This document shows, in pieces, positions 9,169-21,440 of a stretch of 64,000 nucleotides of DNA. Origin of the DNA: Stictocephala bisonia (Eukaryota > Arthropoda > Insecta > Hemiptera > Membracidae); NCBI GenBank assembly GCA_035578905.1, contig JAQJVL010000046.1, positions 609,510-673,509 on the forward strand. The letters run 5' to 3'. The position numbers and the translations under genes were made by a program. Positions within the stretch are counted from its first letter, which is position 1; each line of letters starts with the position of its first letter. Below the pieces are notes generated by a model. That model made no database searches. It was not told the DNA's origin and saw nothing but the letters and a program-made list of their open reading frames with translations.

Positions 9169-11395
9169 ACGTGATAATCTCCAACGTTCAACTCTACGGG
9201 GAAATAAACTCCTACCAAGATATAATAGTAAAGACTTTGAAATAAATCGTAGTGTTACTAAAAAACCTTTTTATTCCTTCAATAATTGGTGTCATTGTTC
9301 TTCCTTTTTATATTTATATTACCAAATATATATTCCATCCGCTATGACAAATTTGTTGACTAATAAAACTATTCAAACGTATAAACAATTTAAAAATTTT
9401 TTCTAAAATATTAAGATTATCGAATAATTTTCAAGCATTTATCTAATATCCACAAAATTAAATAATCATTATAATGATGAAATTTCTATTTAGTAACTAT
9501 ATTATCTATTTTTACTCTGTTTTTGTGGGTACAATAATTTCACCTAATCTAACCTAACCTAACTAATCAACCCAACCTAACCCAATCCACTGTTTTTGTT
9601 GTATGTCTCAGTTATTATACGTCGTAGGAATAATGTGTCATATTTGTGTCTAGGAGAAAAAAATTCCATAGGAAGGTATATTCAATATTTACTCCGATTT
9701 TTATTTTTGTGTATTTTTTTAATAGATGGCAAAATACTAAGGTGTTGTATTTTCTTTCAAATAAAGTAAAAATTATATGTAATGATAACAATATTTATAA
9801 ACGTTATTAAATGCAGTAACATGCACGTTTAATGTAAGCAATAATAAATCGTGCGCTTTAATAAAGAGGTTAATAGTATATTCTTGTTTAGAGGTAGACC
9901 AACACAACAAAAACGTTTTTATTTTTTTAATTTGTATCGTATTAATTTGTTACATATGTTATTATAATTTTGTTTATTTCTTCATATTCATGGTGAAGCA
10001 ATAAAGTCAGCTGTTTGATTTGTTGAACAGCTGTTGCGGATTTTGTTGGCCTATTTGCACCAAATTTAAACTGATATGTGATACAATTTCTCAAACTTCT
10101 CGTGACTAATTTACCCAGCGTGTTGACGGGATAGGGAGGGGGAGAGGGGGAACCCAACTATAACAGTCTCATCAGTATTTAAGTGCTCCCGGCGGCACAC
10201 CACTTACCCTCAAATCTAACTGCCACTAAAAGTTTGCCAAACAACGATGGAAAAGGAATCAATCTGAGAATCAGACGTCATCTGGTATTACACGGAGAAG
10301 TATAGGCATAAAACTGCAGTAAACGGTAAAAGGACAGGCTGGTAAACAGATTTGTTTCAACTGCCACACTTATCTGGAACGAGGGCGGATTTTACGAGCC
10401 GGGACTTTTCTAGGTTGATCGTTGTTCCGGAAATAACGAAAGGAGTAAATCACAGTTCAAATAAAAGCAATAAGCAATACAGTTACTATTTCTTATTGAG
10501 ATTAAATTATATAAGCTAAATTTTAAAACGAGGTTAACAGAGTATAAACGCATAGTAATTAAAAGATAGGCTGTATACCCATATATAAACAAAAAATAAT
10601 TTAAGTAATAAATATTACAAATTAAATATTACTTAGGGCGAAGGTTATGTTCAAATCATAAAAATATTTTGTACGCTGTTGAATCAGTAAATAAAATGTC
10701 ACCCGAAAATTTTCTTAACAATAGTATTAAAAAAATTATTACATGTATAAAATTGTGAATATATTTTAAATATGAATTTTGTTTTATATAGTGGATATAA
10801 AATATGTTATTGTTCACATCACTTTGATGTTAACGTGGAGTTCATGTTATTTACATATAATAATTACTGATTTACTTAGCTACATGTTGACTCTAGGCCT
10901 GAGGCAAAGGTGTATACATGATTTTGCCGTCAACATAGTACTGTGTGGGTGAAAAGGCCGTTAACATTGGTTAGACAACCCATGTTTTAGGAGGCCGTTT
11001 CCCTCCACGATAAATGCCAAAAACTCGTTTTCTACTTCAACGATTCGGTTCGTAATAATGATGTTGTTCGGTTCGTCATACTTAAAGTGTCATTTGAAAG
11101 GTGAAAACTTATTTTAGTGGTCCATAAGTGGTTTTTTTTTAATTGAATATTTTAACACTTTTTTCATAGTTAAATATGTTAAGTTTATTTTTGAGACGTT
11201 AGCTTATCACTCAGCCGATCCAATTTCGGTTCCCGATGTGACCCCTAACGGGTTGCATAATTTTTCGATTTTATGCAATATTTAAATCTATACGACTAAA
11301 GAGTAATTCGCGTATAAATTATTATGTAGATCGAATAGTTTATAAAATTGAGGTAATGTTTCGTTACAAACTTGACAAACTTAATGACCTTTTAA
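9169..11395. other. AT-rich DNA without a recognisable gene
   Basis: A CCTAACCTAAC cluster lies at about 9542-9590. A GC-richer patch at about 10125-10250 includes GGGAGGGGGAGAGGGGG and CTCCCGGCGGCAC but no exon or promoter I can defend. The rest is AT-rich without signal. Confidence 0.55.
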
Positions 11396-11592
11396 GAGTA
11401 CGTAATATTATTATATTTTATGCCAAGTTTCAACTCTGCAACTTTAGTGGTTCTTGAGTTACAAAATTATCTTTAAAAACACAAACAGAAAGGTAGACGG
11501 ACAAAAAAAATCATTTTAGGACCTATTTTCATAGAAACTATTTTGTATTTTGACCTTAAGTATGGAAACGTGTTTTAGAAACACCCTGTATA
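11396..11592. repeat. Possible transposon remnant (probe-like CAAGTTTCAACTC ... ACACCCTGTATA)
   Basis: The phrases GCCAAGTTTCAACTCTGCAA, TTCTTGAGTTACAAAATTAT, GGTAGACGGACAAA and a terminal ACACCCTGTATA are of a kind often seen in decayed insect transposable elements. ACACCCTGTATA recurs at about 26164. No second full copy is present in the window, so class and ends are uncertain. Confidence 0.4.
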
Positions 11593-11885
11593 AAATTCGC
11601 TCCTGTTTAAGTATTGTTTATTATATATTTAACGCTCATGTTTATGATCTATCTAGGGTGTTAAATGACTGGGAAGTTATTGTGGAATCTTGCCAACTAA
11701 GGAGTGCCACATTATCATTATTTTCTTTTGACTGTGTGTGTGGTGGCAGTACTGCATAGTCGCTTTAGAGTGAACTATAGCCGTTACTCTTATATGTGGT
11801 TTTAAAGTAAATAAGTTCCCCATATAATAACGAATGATAGGGTTGTTAATATCCTTTACTCTGTTCAACAGCAAATTATAGGACT

Positions 11886-13915
11886 CTCAAAATCCTTTCA
11901 TGTGTTTTAGAGTGAATGAGAGGTTCGTAAAGATCCTTAAATGTGTTTTAGAGTGAATTAGAGGCCCGTCGGGATCCTTAAATGTGTTTTAGATTGAATA
12001 AGAGGCCCGTTCACATTTTTAAATGTCTTTTAGAGTGAATTAGAAGCCCATCGGGATCCTTAAATGTGTTTAGTCCTTGTCGCTCCCGTGGTTATAAGAG
12101 GCCCGTCCAGATCTTTAAACGTGTTTTAGAGTGAATTAGAAGCCCATCGGGATCCTTAAATGTGTTTATTCCTTGTCGCTCCCGTGGTTATAAGAGGCCC
12201 GTCCAGATCTTTAAACGTGTTTTAGAGTGAATTAGAGACCCATCGGGATCCTTAAATGTGTTTATTCCTTGTCGCTCCCGTGGTTATAAGAGGCCCGTCC
12301 AGATCTTTAAAAGTGTTTTAGAGTGAATTAGAAGCCCATCGGGATCCTTAAATGTGTTTAGTCCTTGTCGCTCCCGTGGTTATAAGAGGCCCGTCCAGAT
12401 CTTTAAACGTGTTTTAGAGTGAATTAGAAGCCCATCGGGATCCTTAAATGTGTTTAGTCCTTGTCGCTCCCGTGGTTATAAGAGGCCCGTCCAGATCTTT
12501 AAACGTGTTTTAGAGTGAATTAGAGACCCGTCATGATCTTTAAATGTATTTTAAAGTGAATTAGAAGTCCATCGGGATCCTTAAATGTGTTTATTCCTTG
12601 TCGCTCCCGTGGTTATAAGAGGCCCGTCCAGATCTTTAAACGTGTTTTAGAGTGAATTAGAAGCCCATCAGGATCCTTAAATGTGTTTATTCCTTGTCGC
12701 TCCCGTGGTTATAAGAGGCCCGTCCAGATCTTTAAATGTGTTTTAGAGTGAATTAGAAGCCCATCGGGATCCTTAAATGTGTTTATTCCTTGTCGCTCCC
12801 TTGGTTATAAGAGGCCCGTCCAGATCTTTAAACGTGTTTTAGAGTGAATTAGAAGCCCATCGGGATCCTTAAATGTGTTTATTCCTTGTCGCTCCCGTGG
12901 TTATAAGAGGCCCGTCCAGATCTTTAAATGTGTTTTAGAGTGAATTAGAAGCCCATCGGGATCCTTAAATGTGTTTATTCCTTGTCGCTCCCGTGGTTAT
13001 AAGAGGCCCGTCAAGATCTTTAAACGTGTTTTAGAGTGAATTAGAAACCCGTCATGGTCTTTAAATGTCTTTTAGAGTGAATTAGAAGCCCATCAGGATC
13101 CTTAAATGTGTTTAGTCCTTGTCGCTCCCGTGGTTATAACAGGCCCGTCCAGATCTTTAAACGTGTTTTAGAGTGAATTAGAGACCCGTCATGATCTTTA
13201 AATGTACTTTAAAGTGAATTGGAGGTCCATCGGTATCCTTAAATGTGTTTTAGAGTGAGTTAGAGACCTGACAGGTCCCTTAAATTTGTTTTAAAGTGAA
13301 TAAGAGGCCCGTCAGGTCCATTAAATGTGTTTTAGAGTGAATTAGAGACCCGTCATGATCTTTAAATGTCTTTTAGAGTGAATTGGTGGCCCATCGGGAT
13401 CCTTAAACTTGTTTTAGAGTGAATTAGAGGCCCGTAAGATTTCTTAATATGAATACTACACAGGTCATCCACGCTCATGTAATATTTTATAGTCGAGTTG
13501 AAATTCTCACAAGCTGTTAACACCTCATATCTGAATAGTCTAAATTTAGCTAACGAGGTCATTTGGATCTTTTCCGTTAATTCACTACAATAACCATAGC
13601 TTAGGTTAATGTAATATAACCTAACCAAACCTAACATAACAAACTGTTATGTATTATTTGCTTTAAAAAATGTAAAATTAATGTGTTAACTTTAGATATA
13701 AGAGTAGATATTTAGTATTATTTACTATTACATCTAATTCACTCTAAATAACAGTATAGAGTGAGTTAGAGACCTGTCAGGTTCCTTGAATTTGTTTCAG
13801 AGTGAATTAAAGACCTTTACGACTCTTTAATGTGAATAGTGACTGTTTTTAGTGAATTGTAAGGCGATTACGATCTTTAAACGTGGTTTCTGTGAATTAT
13901 AAGGCAATTACCATT
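11886..13915. repeat. Higher-order satellite: ~42-bp monomer and 96-bp dimer, with interruption
   Basis: The basic monomer resembles TTTAAATGTGTTTTAGAGTG followed by AATTAGAGGCCCGTCAGGATC. In the core (about 12045-13165) it alternates with a longer monomer in which part of the unit is replaced by CCTTGTCGCTCCCGTGGTTA, giving a 96-bp dimer. The CTTGTCGCTCCCGTGG marker occurs 11 times. Both flanks keep the short monomer alone. The array stops near 13445, is interrupted by about 300 bp of other sequence, and resumes in degenerate form at about 13752-13915, where GAGTGAGTTAGAGACCTGTC and later CGATTACGATCTTTAAACG remain. Confidence 0.93.
13567..13645 (+). mobile_element. Partial copy of TIR element with TTAGG-like interior
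   Basis: ATCTTTTCCGTTAATTCACT matches the terminal inverted repeat of the elements at 18981 and 40961, and is followed by CCTAACCAAACCTAACATAAC. The second terminus is absent. It lies in the roughly 300-bp interruption of the surrounding satellite, suggesting insertion into the array and later decay. Confidence 0.6.
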
Positions 13916-14183
13916 CTTGTGACATTCAAAGTATTTTAAACCAAGATACATAACTAGAAAGTGATCTTCCTCTTTTTAACTTCAGAACTTCGAACTCCAA
14001 CGATTCCGAACAAAGTTGGAACGTATGGTCTCCTCAGGTCACATTCACGGGATCTCCATTCAGTTCAATACAACTTGCGGGAATCAGCAAAATTGTCGAT
14101 TGAGTTTGTCTAATAAGCCACGTATTTCCCCTCTCAAAAGTGGTAGAATTTTTTTCCTCTACTCATTGTTACAGTAGGTTCCA

Positions 14184-14855
14184 CTTACTGTGTAACCTCC
14201 GCTAGTGGGTAGTTTGTGTAACCTCCACTAGTGGGTAGTTTGTGTAACCTCCACTAGTGGGTAGTTTGTGTAACCTCCGCTAGTGGGTAGTTTGTGTAAC
14301 CTCCACTTGTGGGTAGTTTGTGTAACCTCCGCTAGTGCCTAGTTTCTGTAACCTCAACTAGTGGTTAGTTTGTGTAACCTCCACTAGTGGGTAGTTTTTG
14401 TAACCTCCAGTGCCTAGTTTGTGTAACCTCCACTAGTGGGTAGTTTGTGTAACCTCCGCTAGTGCCTTGTTTGTGTAACCTCCACTAGTGGGTAGTTTGT
14501 GTAACCTCCACTAGTGGATATTTTTTGTAACCTCAACTAGTGGGTAGTTTGTGTAACCTCCACTAGTGGGTAGTTTGTGTAACCTCCACTAGTGGGTAGT
14601 TTGTGTAATCTCCACTAGTGGGTAGTTTGTGTAACCTCCGCTAGTGCCTAGTTTGTGTAACCTCCACTAGTGGGTGTGTAACCTCCACTAGTGGGTAGTT
14701 TGTGTAACCTCCACTAGTGGGTAGTTTGTGTAACCTCCACTAGTGGGTAGTTTGTGTAACCTCCACTAGTGGATATTTTTTGTAACCTCCACTAGTGGGT
14801 AGTTTGTGTAACCTCCACTAGTGCCTAGTTTGTGTAACCTCCGCTAGTGAGTAGT
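14184..14855. repeat. 26-bp minisatellite, about 25 copies
   Basis: The consensus is GTGTAACCTCCACTAGTGGG plus TAGTTT. Variants include CCGCTAGTGCC and ATATTTTTTG. One unit near 14675 lost TAGTTT, and another near 14405 lost part of the CACTAGTGGG block. CACTAGTG is an 8-bp palindrome inside each main-type unit. Confidence 0.96.
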
Positions 14856-16124
14856 TTCACACCAATCCATTTTCGGTCATTCACCAATCATAGTACTATT
14901 TTCGAACGATACTTATCTTTAAAATTGTTTTAATTTAGATCTATATAACTTAATAACAGAATTATTTAATTATTCAGGTCCCTCACACTAACGCTCATTA
15001 ACCAGAGGTATGCCGAGGGTTCTAGATACAACCTCTTGTTGCAGCCTAAAGGTACTAGACCTGTTGGAAACATCTCTTCAACTCTTACTTCTTTTGTCTT
15101 AAATCTCAAGTTAGCTAAGGATCAAAATAATAACGGTTAAAGTGAACAAATCATTTGAAGTAGTGTAAAATGGACTAAAAACAATTTAAATAAAACAGAA
15201 AAATAATGGCTAGAGCAGAATGAAATAATCGGCAAACTAAAACGTAATATTTCTGAATACTTAAAATTAAGGAACAATAATTTGTAATGACTAGATTTAT
15301 TATGTACGTACGTGAACTATTTAACCTTTACACTTCAATGTATAAACATCTGAATGCATTATTAAATTATTTCGCTAATACAGTTCGGTTGCCGTTTTTA
15401 AAACAAAATGTGTGTTAGAACTTATAAATACCAATTTTATTGGATTAAAAATTAATTATTAATATTAGTGAAACTTATTTACGTTAAATAGTGGCTGGAT
15501 AATTAGTGTAAACATGGAAATCTGACTAACAAATATCATATTAGACAATCAACCTGGGGTGGCGGGGATTGGATTAGGCTGCTGACAGGGATAGGGTAGG
15601 TCCATTTGAATGCAGATGGTTATGCTGACAAGGTATTTGGCACGGCTCCAACACACTGCGACAAGCCATGCAGCGGTGTATTCCAATGTTCACGCATTCC
15701 TAATGTATTGATTACTGGAAACAATATTCGGCTGAGTTGAATTCGTTTGTGAAATAAACAATAATTCCGAAAAGTTACTCATTTCGAGACTAAAAATAAC
15801 AACAGTCTGAATAGGTTAATTTTCTATAACAATTTAAATTATTAGTCTATAAACTGTTCGATATTATTATTAATTATTAAATTTAAACAATTCTTCATCT
15901 TAATAGTATTCGGAAAACATGAATATCCTTAGCACATGCCAAGGTAGAAATCAGTTATAATATTTAACGATTTATAAAAAACTGAAAAAAGATATTTTTT
16001 TGGACACTTACGTTGACACATAGGATATATGTGTAATTATAGATATAATAAATATTAGTGTTAAACATGATAGTAGAATGAGTAGGTAGGTTACTTATAA
16101 AAGTAGAAATCGTATGGCAAGTCT
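14856..16124. other. AT-rich DNA without a recognisable gene
   Basis: A GC-richer patch at about 15550-15700 contains a 30-codon frame from ATG 15616 after TTTGAATGCAG. It lacks a good donor and is not called as an exon. Confidence 0.55.
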
Positions 16125-16832
16125 ACTGAGTTCTCAAAACGTCCCAACATGGACACATCTATGGATGGTTCTCAAAACAACACAACAAGGATACATTTAG
16201 TGATGGTTCTCAAAACAACCCAACAATGATACATTTAGTGATGGTTCTCAAAACAACCTAAAAAGGATTAGTCAAATGATGGTTCTCAAAACAACACAAA
16301 AAGGTCACAGTGATGGTTCTTAAAACAACCCAACAAGGACATTTCAAATGATGGTTCTCAAAACAACCCAACAATGACACGTAAAATGATGGTTCTCAAA
16401 ACAACCTAAAAAGGATAAGTCAAATGATGGTTCTCAAAACAACACAAAAAGGACATATTTAGTGATAGTTCTTAAAACAACCCAAAAAGGACATATTTAG
16501 TGATGGTTCTTAAAACAACCCAAAAAGGACATATTTAGTGATGGTTCTCAAAACAACCCAAAAAGGACATATTTAGTGATGGTTCTTAAAACAACCCAAC
16601 AATGATTAGGTCAAATAATGGTTCTCAAAACAACCAAAATAGGACACATTTAGTGATGGTTCTTGAAAACAACCCAACAACGACAGGTCGGTCAAATGAT
16701 GTTTCTAAAAACATCAGACAAAGTACACATTTAGTGATGGTTCTTAAAACAACCCAACAATGACACGTAAAATGGTGATTCTCAAAATACCTGACAAGGA
16801 CGCGTCAAATGTTGGTACTCAAAACATTGCAC
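16125..16832. repeat. ~38-bp degenerate minisatellite, about 18 copies
   Basis: The unit is close to TGATGGTTCTCAAAACAACC followed by CAACAAGGACATATTTAG. Length varies from about 33 to 40 bp, and units differ by substitutions and small indels. The right edge decays into ATGTTGGTACTCAAAACATT. It looks older than most arrays in the window. Confidence 0.92.
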
Positions 16833-18360
16833 ATCGACACGTTTGCAATTAGGTGGGTACCAACACCCACAAAGGCAAAACTATCCTTTTTCCCTTATTA
16901 GTAATGTTTTCTTCTTTATTGGTATGAATGTTCTGCTTTGAAGATTCATTATTACAAAATACTATTACATTTTATAAAATTCAAGTGCTCATATAATTAT
17001 TAGGAATTGGACGATGTCAAACTATGGTCCATATTTTTTGTAGGGTTTTAAAGACAAAATTAATCATTAAAATTAAAAAATACATGTGTAAACTATTCGA
17101 AAAAGTCAATTCAATGTTTAATTATATTATGGATTGTATGTTTGGATTGGTTACAAGTTTCGTTGAATCCATAGGCACATTAGTTGACATTAATTAACGA
17201 TAATGAATGGAAAATGGAGAAGTGCCATTGGCTAAACATGGAAGTGAGGACGATTCAGTGAACAACCAATAAATTGGAGCATGCTGATTAGTACCAACTC
17301 AATCCCAGGTCCGTATAAACAGAAATCGTATAATTAGGGTAGCAGTTAGAATGCTATGACTGAGAACATTAGTAGGATGTAATGTAAATACAATTGTTGA
17401 TGGGAGATTTTGGCAACCAGCTGGTTAGTGAACGTGGATAGGTGTGTGAACATATAGATTTCTACAGATAGGTCGCTTAGAAAAAGGCCATCTGACCGCA
17501 ATAGTGCTAGTCAGATGCACTAGGTGGTGGAAGTGAGACAGATAACTACTCTTCCCCATAAAGTAATTCCATTTAAAAGTTGTCATGGCACCAGGATGAT
17601 GGAAAGCCGTGTACCGGTGGTGCAATAGCAAGCCCCACCCATTACGTTATTGGTTGGTTTTCATTATCACTAACGAATTAAGCCAAGAACGATTAAATTA
17701 AAATATTATTTAGTATTCAAATAAAAATGATAATAGCAATAACACAATGAATAATAATGTAAACAAACTTGCACAGTTCGTTACAGTTATTATTAATAAA
17801 AAAAAAAAAAATAAATAAAAAAAAAAAAAAACACTGTTGCTGCAGTTGAACACTTGAAGGCGAAAGTTAGTTACGCTTGTGAAGTAAGGCAGCTCAGTGG
17901 TGGAACCGTAAGTCCAGCCCTCTGCTGGAAAATGTATCACGCAGGTTGCTCGGACCAATTACACCATATAGGTCTATACATTCTATTAAAGGTATATATT
18001 GGCGTAATGTTTTGGAAAAAATAGTTCCAATAACGTATTTAGAGGGGAAACCTAATGGTAAATATTCCATTATTAAAAAATTCTTCATAACTCCAAGTAA
18101 AACACATATACATTCACAGACTATATTGAAGTAGTCTGGACTAGTAAACAACGTCTGAATACTTCGGAAAGCTCGCCAACTGAAACTTTGTTATAGTATA
18201 ATTTCTTTCTCTTTTTATCCACCAGGTTTCTACTTCATAGTTTTCCAGTCTGTTTTTTATAATCCCAACAAGGCTGTTACCTTGATACCATTTTCCGCTA
18301 GGGAACATTTTATACTGTAGACTTTAATTAAATATCCCACAAGATGGGACACTTTATACC
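16833..18360. other. AT-rich DNA without a recognisable gene
   Basis: An A-rich tract at about 17798-17831 is broken only by two TAA groups. Overlapping short frames at 17.7-18.15 kb have no recognisable domain. Nothing else is supported. Confidence 0.55.
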
Positions 18361-18362
18361 CG

Positions 18363-18590
18363 TATAACCATTGATTTCATATACAAAAATAGATTTATAA
18401 TCCAATGTTCAATTTGGTGTATCAACTTATCAGATGTTTGTGGTCCATTGTGGAGCGCTAGTGTAGTCCCATGTAAATGTAATGCAGCAGTTTAAACCAG
18501 CTGTAGTGGCGGACCTCACTAACTAATCCAATTACTGACACAAATAATCCTACTACGTGAAGATCAAGGGTATAATTAAGGGTCGTGTAT
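18363..18590 (+). repeat. Dispersed repeat X, copy b
   Basis: Aligns with the reverse complement of 1270-1515: ACCATTGATTT, TGTGGAGCGCTAGTGT, CATGTAAATGTAAT, ACCAGCTG, GACCTC, ACTGACACAAATA and TCCTA are in the same order. Together the copies define an element of roughly 230 bp or more. Confidence 0.75.
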
Positions 18591-18980
18591 AAAGATGCTA
18601 AAAAAAAAAAAAATTGATGTTTCATTTATTGAAAAAGCATATGTACTTTCTTGGTCAGTAAATTAAGTGTAATTGGTAGAAATACACAATGCAAGTGAAC
18701 GTCACACAACAATGATATTCAAATTTGTATTTACCTAATATTTTCCGCTCGTGTAAGTTCCAATGTGTTGTGCGTTATAATATGTTTAAAATAATTGGAG
18801 TAACAGCTATATAGCTTGTTTTTCATTAATTAAAAACTATAAAAAATAATATTTTTTGTATAAATACCCTCTTCCACCCGCAGGGTTGATTTCAACAGGC
18901 ATATTATCTGTTTGGATAGCTTTTAAGGGGTAGAACAAAATGGAAGCCACCCAATAATTCGTTAGTGACATTCAAAATGT

Positions 18981-19112
18981 ACCTTTTCCGTTAATTCACT
19001 ACCAATACTTTGGTTTTGTTATGTTAGGTTAGTTTAGGCTATGTTAGGTTTGGTTTGGCTATGTTAGGTTAACCTGAGTTATGGTTAGGGTAGTGAATTA
19101 ACGCAAAAGATC
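18981..19112. mobile_element. Small TIR element (MITE-like) with TTAGG-like interior
   Basis: The left terminus ACCTTTTCCGTTAATTCACT is answered at the right by TAGTGAATTAACGCAAAAGA, an inverted repeat of about 22 bp with one clear mismatch. The interior is made of ATGTTAGGTTAGTTTAGG-type words. About 130 bp with paired TIRs and no coding frame fits a miniature inverted-repeat transposable element. A related copy is at 40961-41072 and a one-ended copy at 13567. The target-site duplication is unclear. Confidence 0.7.
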
Positions 19113-19318
19113 TTTAAAAATAACTTTATTGTATAAACATTTGTAACAATTGGTGAGGTTATGACTAGAAAGTCCTGTCCTACAGCTAACCATGATTGCC
19201 ATAATACATGATTATAAAACAAAAACAACACCAAAGAAAATTTCAATAACTTAAATAATAGTCATGTGTTACACAAAAATAACAGACAACTATATTACCA
19301 TGCACATAAAAAGAAACA

Positions 19319-19682
19319 ACTGCAGGTCCGGAGAACAACCGTCACTGCAGGTCTGGAGAAGAACCGTCACTGCAGACCCGGATAAGAACCGTCACTGCAT
19401 GCCCGGAGAAGAACCTTAACTGCAGGCCCTGAGAAGAACCGTAACTGCATGCCCGGAGAAGAACCGTCACTACAGGCCCGGAGAAGAACCGTTACTGCAG
19501 ACCTGGAGAAGAACCGTCACTGCAGACCTGGAGAAGAATCTTCACTGCAGACCTGGAGAAGAACCGTCACTGCAGACCCGGATAAGAACCGTAATTGCAG
19601 GCACGGAGAAGGACCGTCACTGCAGGCCCGGAGAAGAACCGTCACTACAGGCCCGGAGAAGAACAGTAACTGCAGCCCGAAA
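19319..19682. repeat. 25-bp minisatellite, about 14 copies
   Basis: The unit is TGCAGGCCCGGAGAAGAACC followed by GTCAC. With 25 bp the reading phase shifts each unit, so the 113-codon plus frame shows a 25-residue period, the mark of translating a repeat whose length is not a multiple of three. Units are GC-rich compared with the flanks. Confidence 0.96.
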
Positions 19683-20110
19683 CCTTCAACACCTCTAATC
19701 GGGAAGATTGTTTCTAAGTCAGCAATTGTCTTTGTCATATACGTATTGATGTACTTTTCTTACACAGATCTTTATCTCAGTTCGATCTGAACTAATTGTT
19801 CTATGAACCAACTTGTTTCAGGCAAGTGGCTTATGTAAAATCATAGAATACAGTTTCTCCGCTCTCTGATAAATGCCAGTTCTAAAGTAGAAAACCACGT
19901 CTAGCCACAAAAGCTAAAGGATAGGAAGCCCTTTATATCCAAAATACACAGAACGATGCTCAAAATGAACGTTAATCCTGAGGCAGATCTAATTTAGCTA
20001 AACCATCCAATTACTGCGTGACCGACATTTCATCAGTCTGTTTAGAGCCATTCGGTGTTGTGAATAACGCATTTCAACACTTGTTCACAGTAATGATGGG
20101 TTTGTTTACT

Positions 20111-20248
20111 ATTACATACTACAGACACGTCTATATATGTGACATTACATACTACAGACACGTCTATATATGTGACATTACATACTACAGACCCGTCTAT
20201 ATATGTGACATTACATACTACAGACACGTCTATATATGTGACATTACA
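20111..20248. repeat. 33-bp minisatellite, about 4 copies
   Basis: ATTACATACTACAGACACGT followed by CTATATATGTGAC is repeated four times almost exactly. The third copy has CCCGTC for CACGTC. The 93- and 61-codon frames across it are by-products. Confidence 0.95.
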
Positions 20249-20390
20249 ATTTATTTTGGAACTGATTATCTGCTCGGCTCATTAATATATTTTCGCTGAA
20301 AGAATAATGTTTATGATTGTTATAAGGTTTGTGGTAAAGTTAGTTAAACTCTCAAAGGCTTATTCACACTTTAAACTTATTAAAAACATT

Positions 20391-20992
20391 AAGGCTGGTT
20401 GGTCAAAAAGTTTAGATTTTTTTCGATTTCAATTACTTATCAGCTATTAAACGCCTCCCAAGTAGTTCTTACATTAAAATTATGTTTATTGTTTTAAATA
20501 CATTACCTCAAAGATGCGAATTTGGTTTTCTTGGTACACGCAGAGTTAAGAAACTATTTCCCCGATTATTCCCAAATTTTAAAAACAGACCTTCACAGGA
20601 CGGGTCTTGTTAATAAATTATTTTAAATTACGTAATTTTACTGCGAATTAGCAAATTTGATTTTAAATAATTTTTTTATTACGACGAGAAATGCTATTTC
20701 GTGTATGGAATCTTATGATTTTTAATATCAGACAATTTAAAAAATTTATTAACTTTATATGCTTAATTTTTAGTTGTACTTTTACCCGCATGTTATATTA
20801 CAACCAAATCACTACGCACACGTACAGCGAGACACAGCACCCGCAGGATCGCGCTTCAACGACTTACTGCAATTATAACCCACCCATCCCAGGGGAGGGG
20901 GAGGGTTCGAGTGTCTGTGTATGAGTAGATCGTGGTCAGACGTACAGCCAGCCCTGCGAGCGGAATTCAGTTGTCCCTAAAGCCGGCCGAAC
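20391..20992 (+). mobile_element. Dispersed repeat Y, copy a
   Basis: Aligns over about 600 bp with 63232-63872 in the same orientation. Shared landmarks are TAAGGCTG.TTGGTC, AACGCCTCCCAAGTAG, AAGATGCGAATTTGG, CTTTTACCCGCATGT, TACGCACACGTACAGCGAGA, the GGGGGAGGG block, and TTGTCCCTAAAGCCGGCC. No long frame is conserved: each copy has a frame of 77-78 codons over the 3' part, but they diverge. It may be a non-autonomous element; class is unknown. Confidence 0.85.
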
Positions 20993-21006
20993 CACCTTAA
21001 TATACG

Positions 21007-21140
21007 CCAGCACTATGGCTCAGTGGCTAGGCGACCTACGGAGTCCAACCCCAAACTACGCTAACAATCAGTAATACGCTCGTTGAATACATTTCACGTA
21101 CAAGTATGCAGACCACGCAAACTTGAAAGTGAAGTTTAAA
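21007..21140 (+). mobile_element. tRNA-derived SINE, family 1, internally deleted copy
   Basis: TGGCTCAGTGGCTAGG (A box) is followed almost directly by GGAGTCC and the body words CTAACAATCAGT, GCTCGTTGAATACATTTCAC and ACGCAAACTTGAA, which correspond to the family 1 body. Roughly 25-30 bp between the A and B boxes are missing and the B box is damaged. Confidence 0.6.
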
Positions 21141-21379
21141 ATACACGTATATTTTTAATTTATATATCATCTGTTGTCAAGGACCTTTTTACTTCTACGA
21201 GTGGACCGGGGTTGTGTGTCCTAGTATATTAGCCCTTTTTCTAGTACGTTTTAGTATTGAGCCCATATTTAACATATACTTTTTGTAGCCTTTTAGTAAT
21301 AAGCAGAGTCTGTTGATTGAAAGTTTGTTGAATAGAAATTGTTGGACATTTATAATCCTTCAAGGATTTAAGAAACAAA

Positions 21380-21440
21380 CACAACGTTTCGACAGGTATG
21401 AAACATCTTTCGTCTTCAGGTGTTACCTAAGCCTACATTT
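21380..21440 (-). repeat. Retroelement-type motif (GAAGACGAAAG ... GTCGAAACGTTG)
   Basis: On the minus strand the order is CCTGAAGACGAAAGATGTTT, then CATACCTGTCGAAACGTTGTG. Motifs of this form are frequent near the 3' ends of animal retroelements. A related plus-strand instance lies at 27297-27335. No reverse transcriptase domain is seen nearby. Confidence 0.45.

Noticed and set aside
8546..9184. 212-codon minus-strand protein with 14-residue repeats
   Set aside because: It is the translation of the 42-bp minisatellite. Other frames across the same units are open as well, and the non-repeat ends are short and featureless.
15616..15708. Small exon starting ATG after TTTGAATGCAG
   Set aside because: The pyrimidine tract is poor, no good donor follows, and the 30-codon frame has no recognisable character.
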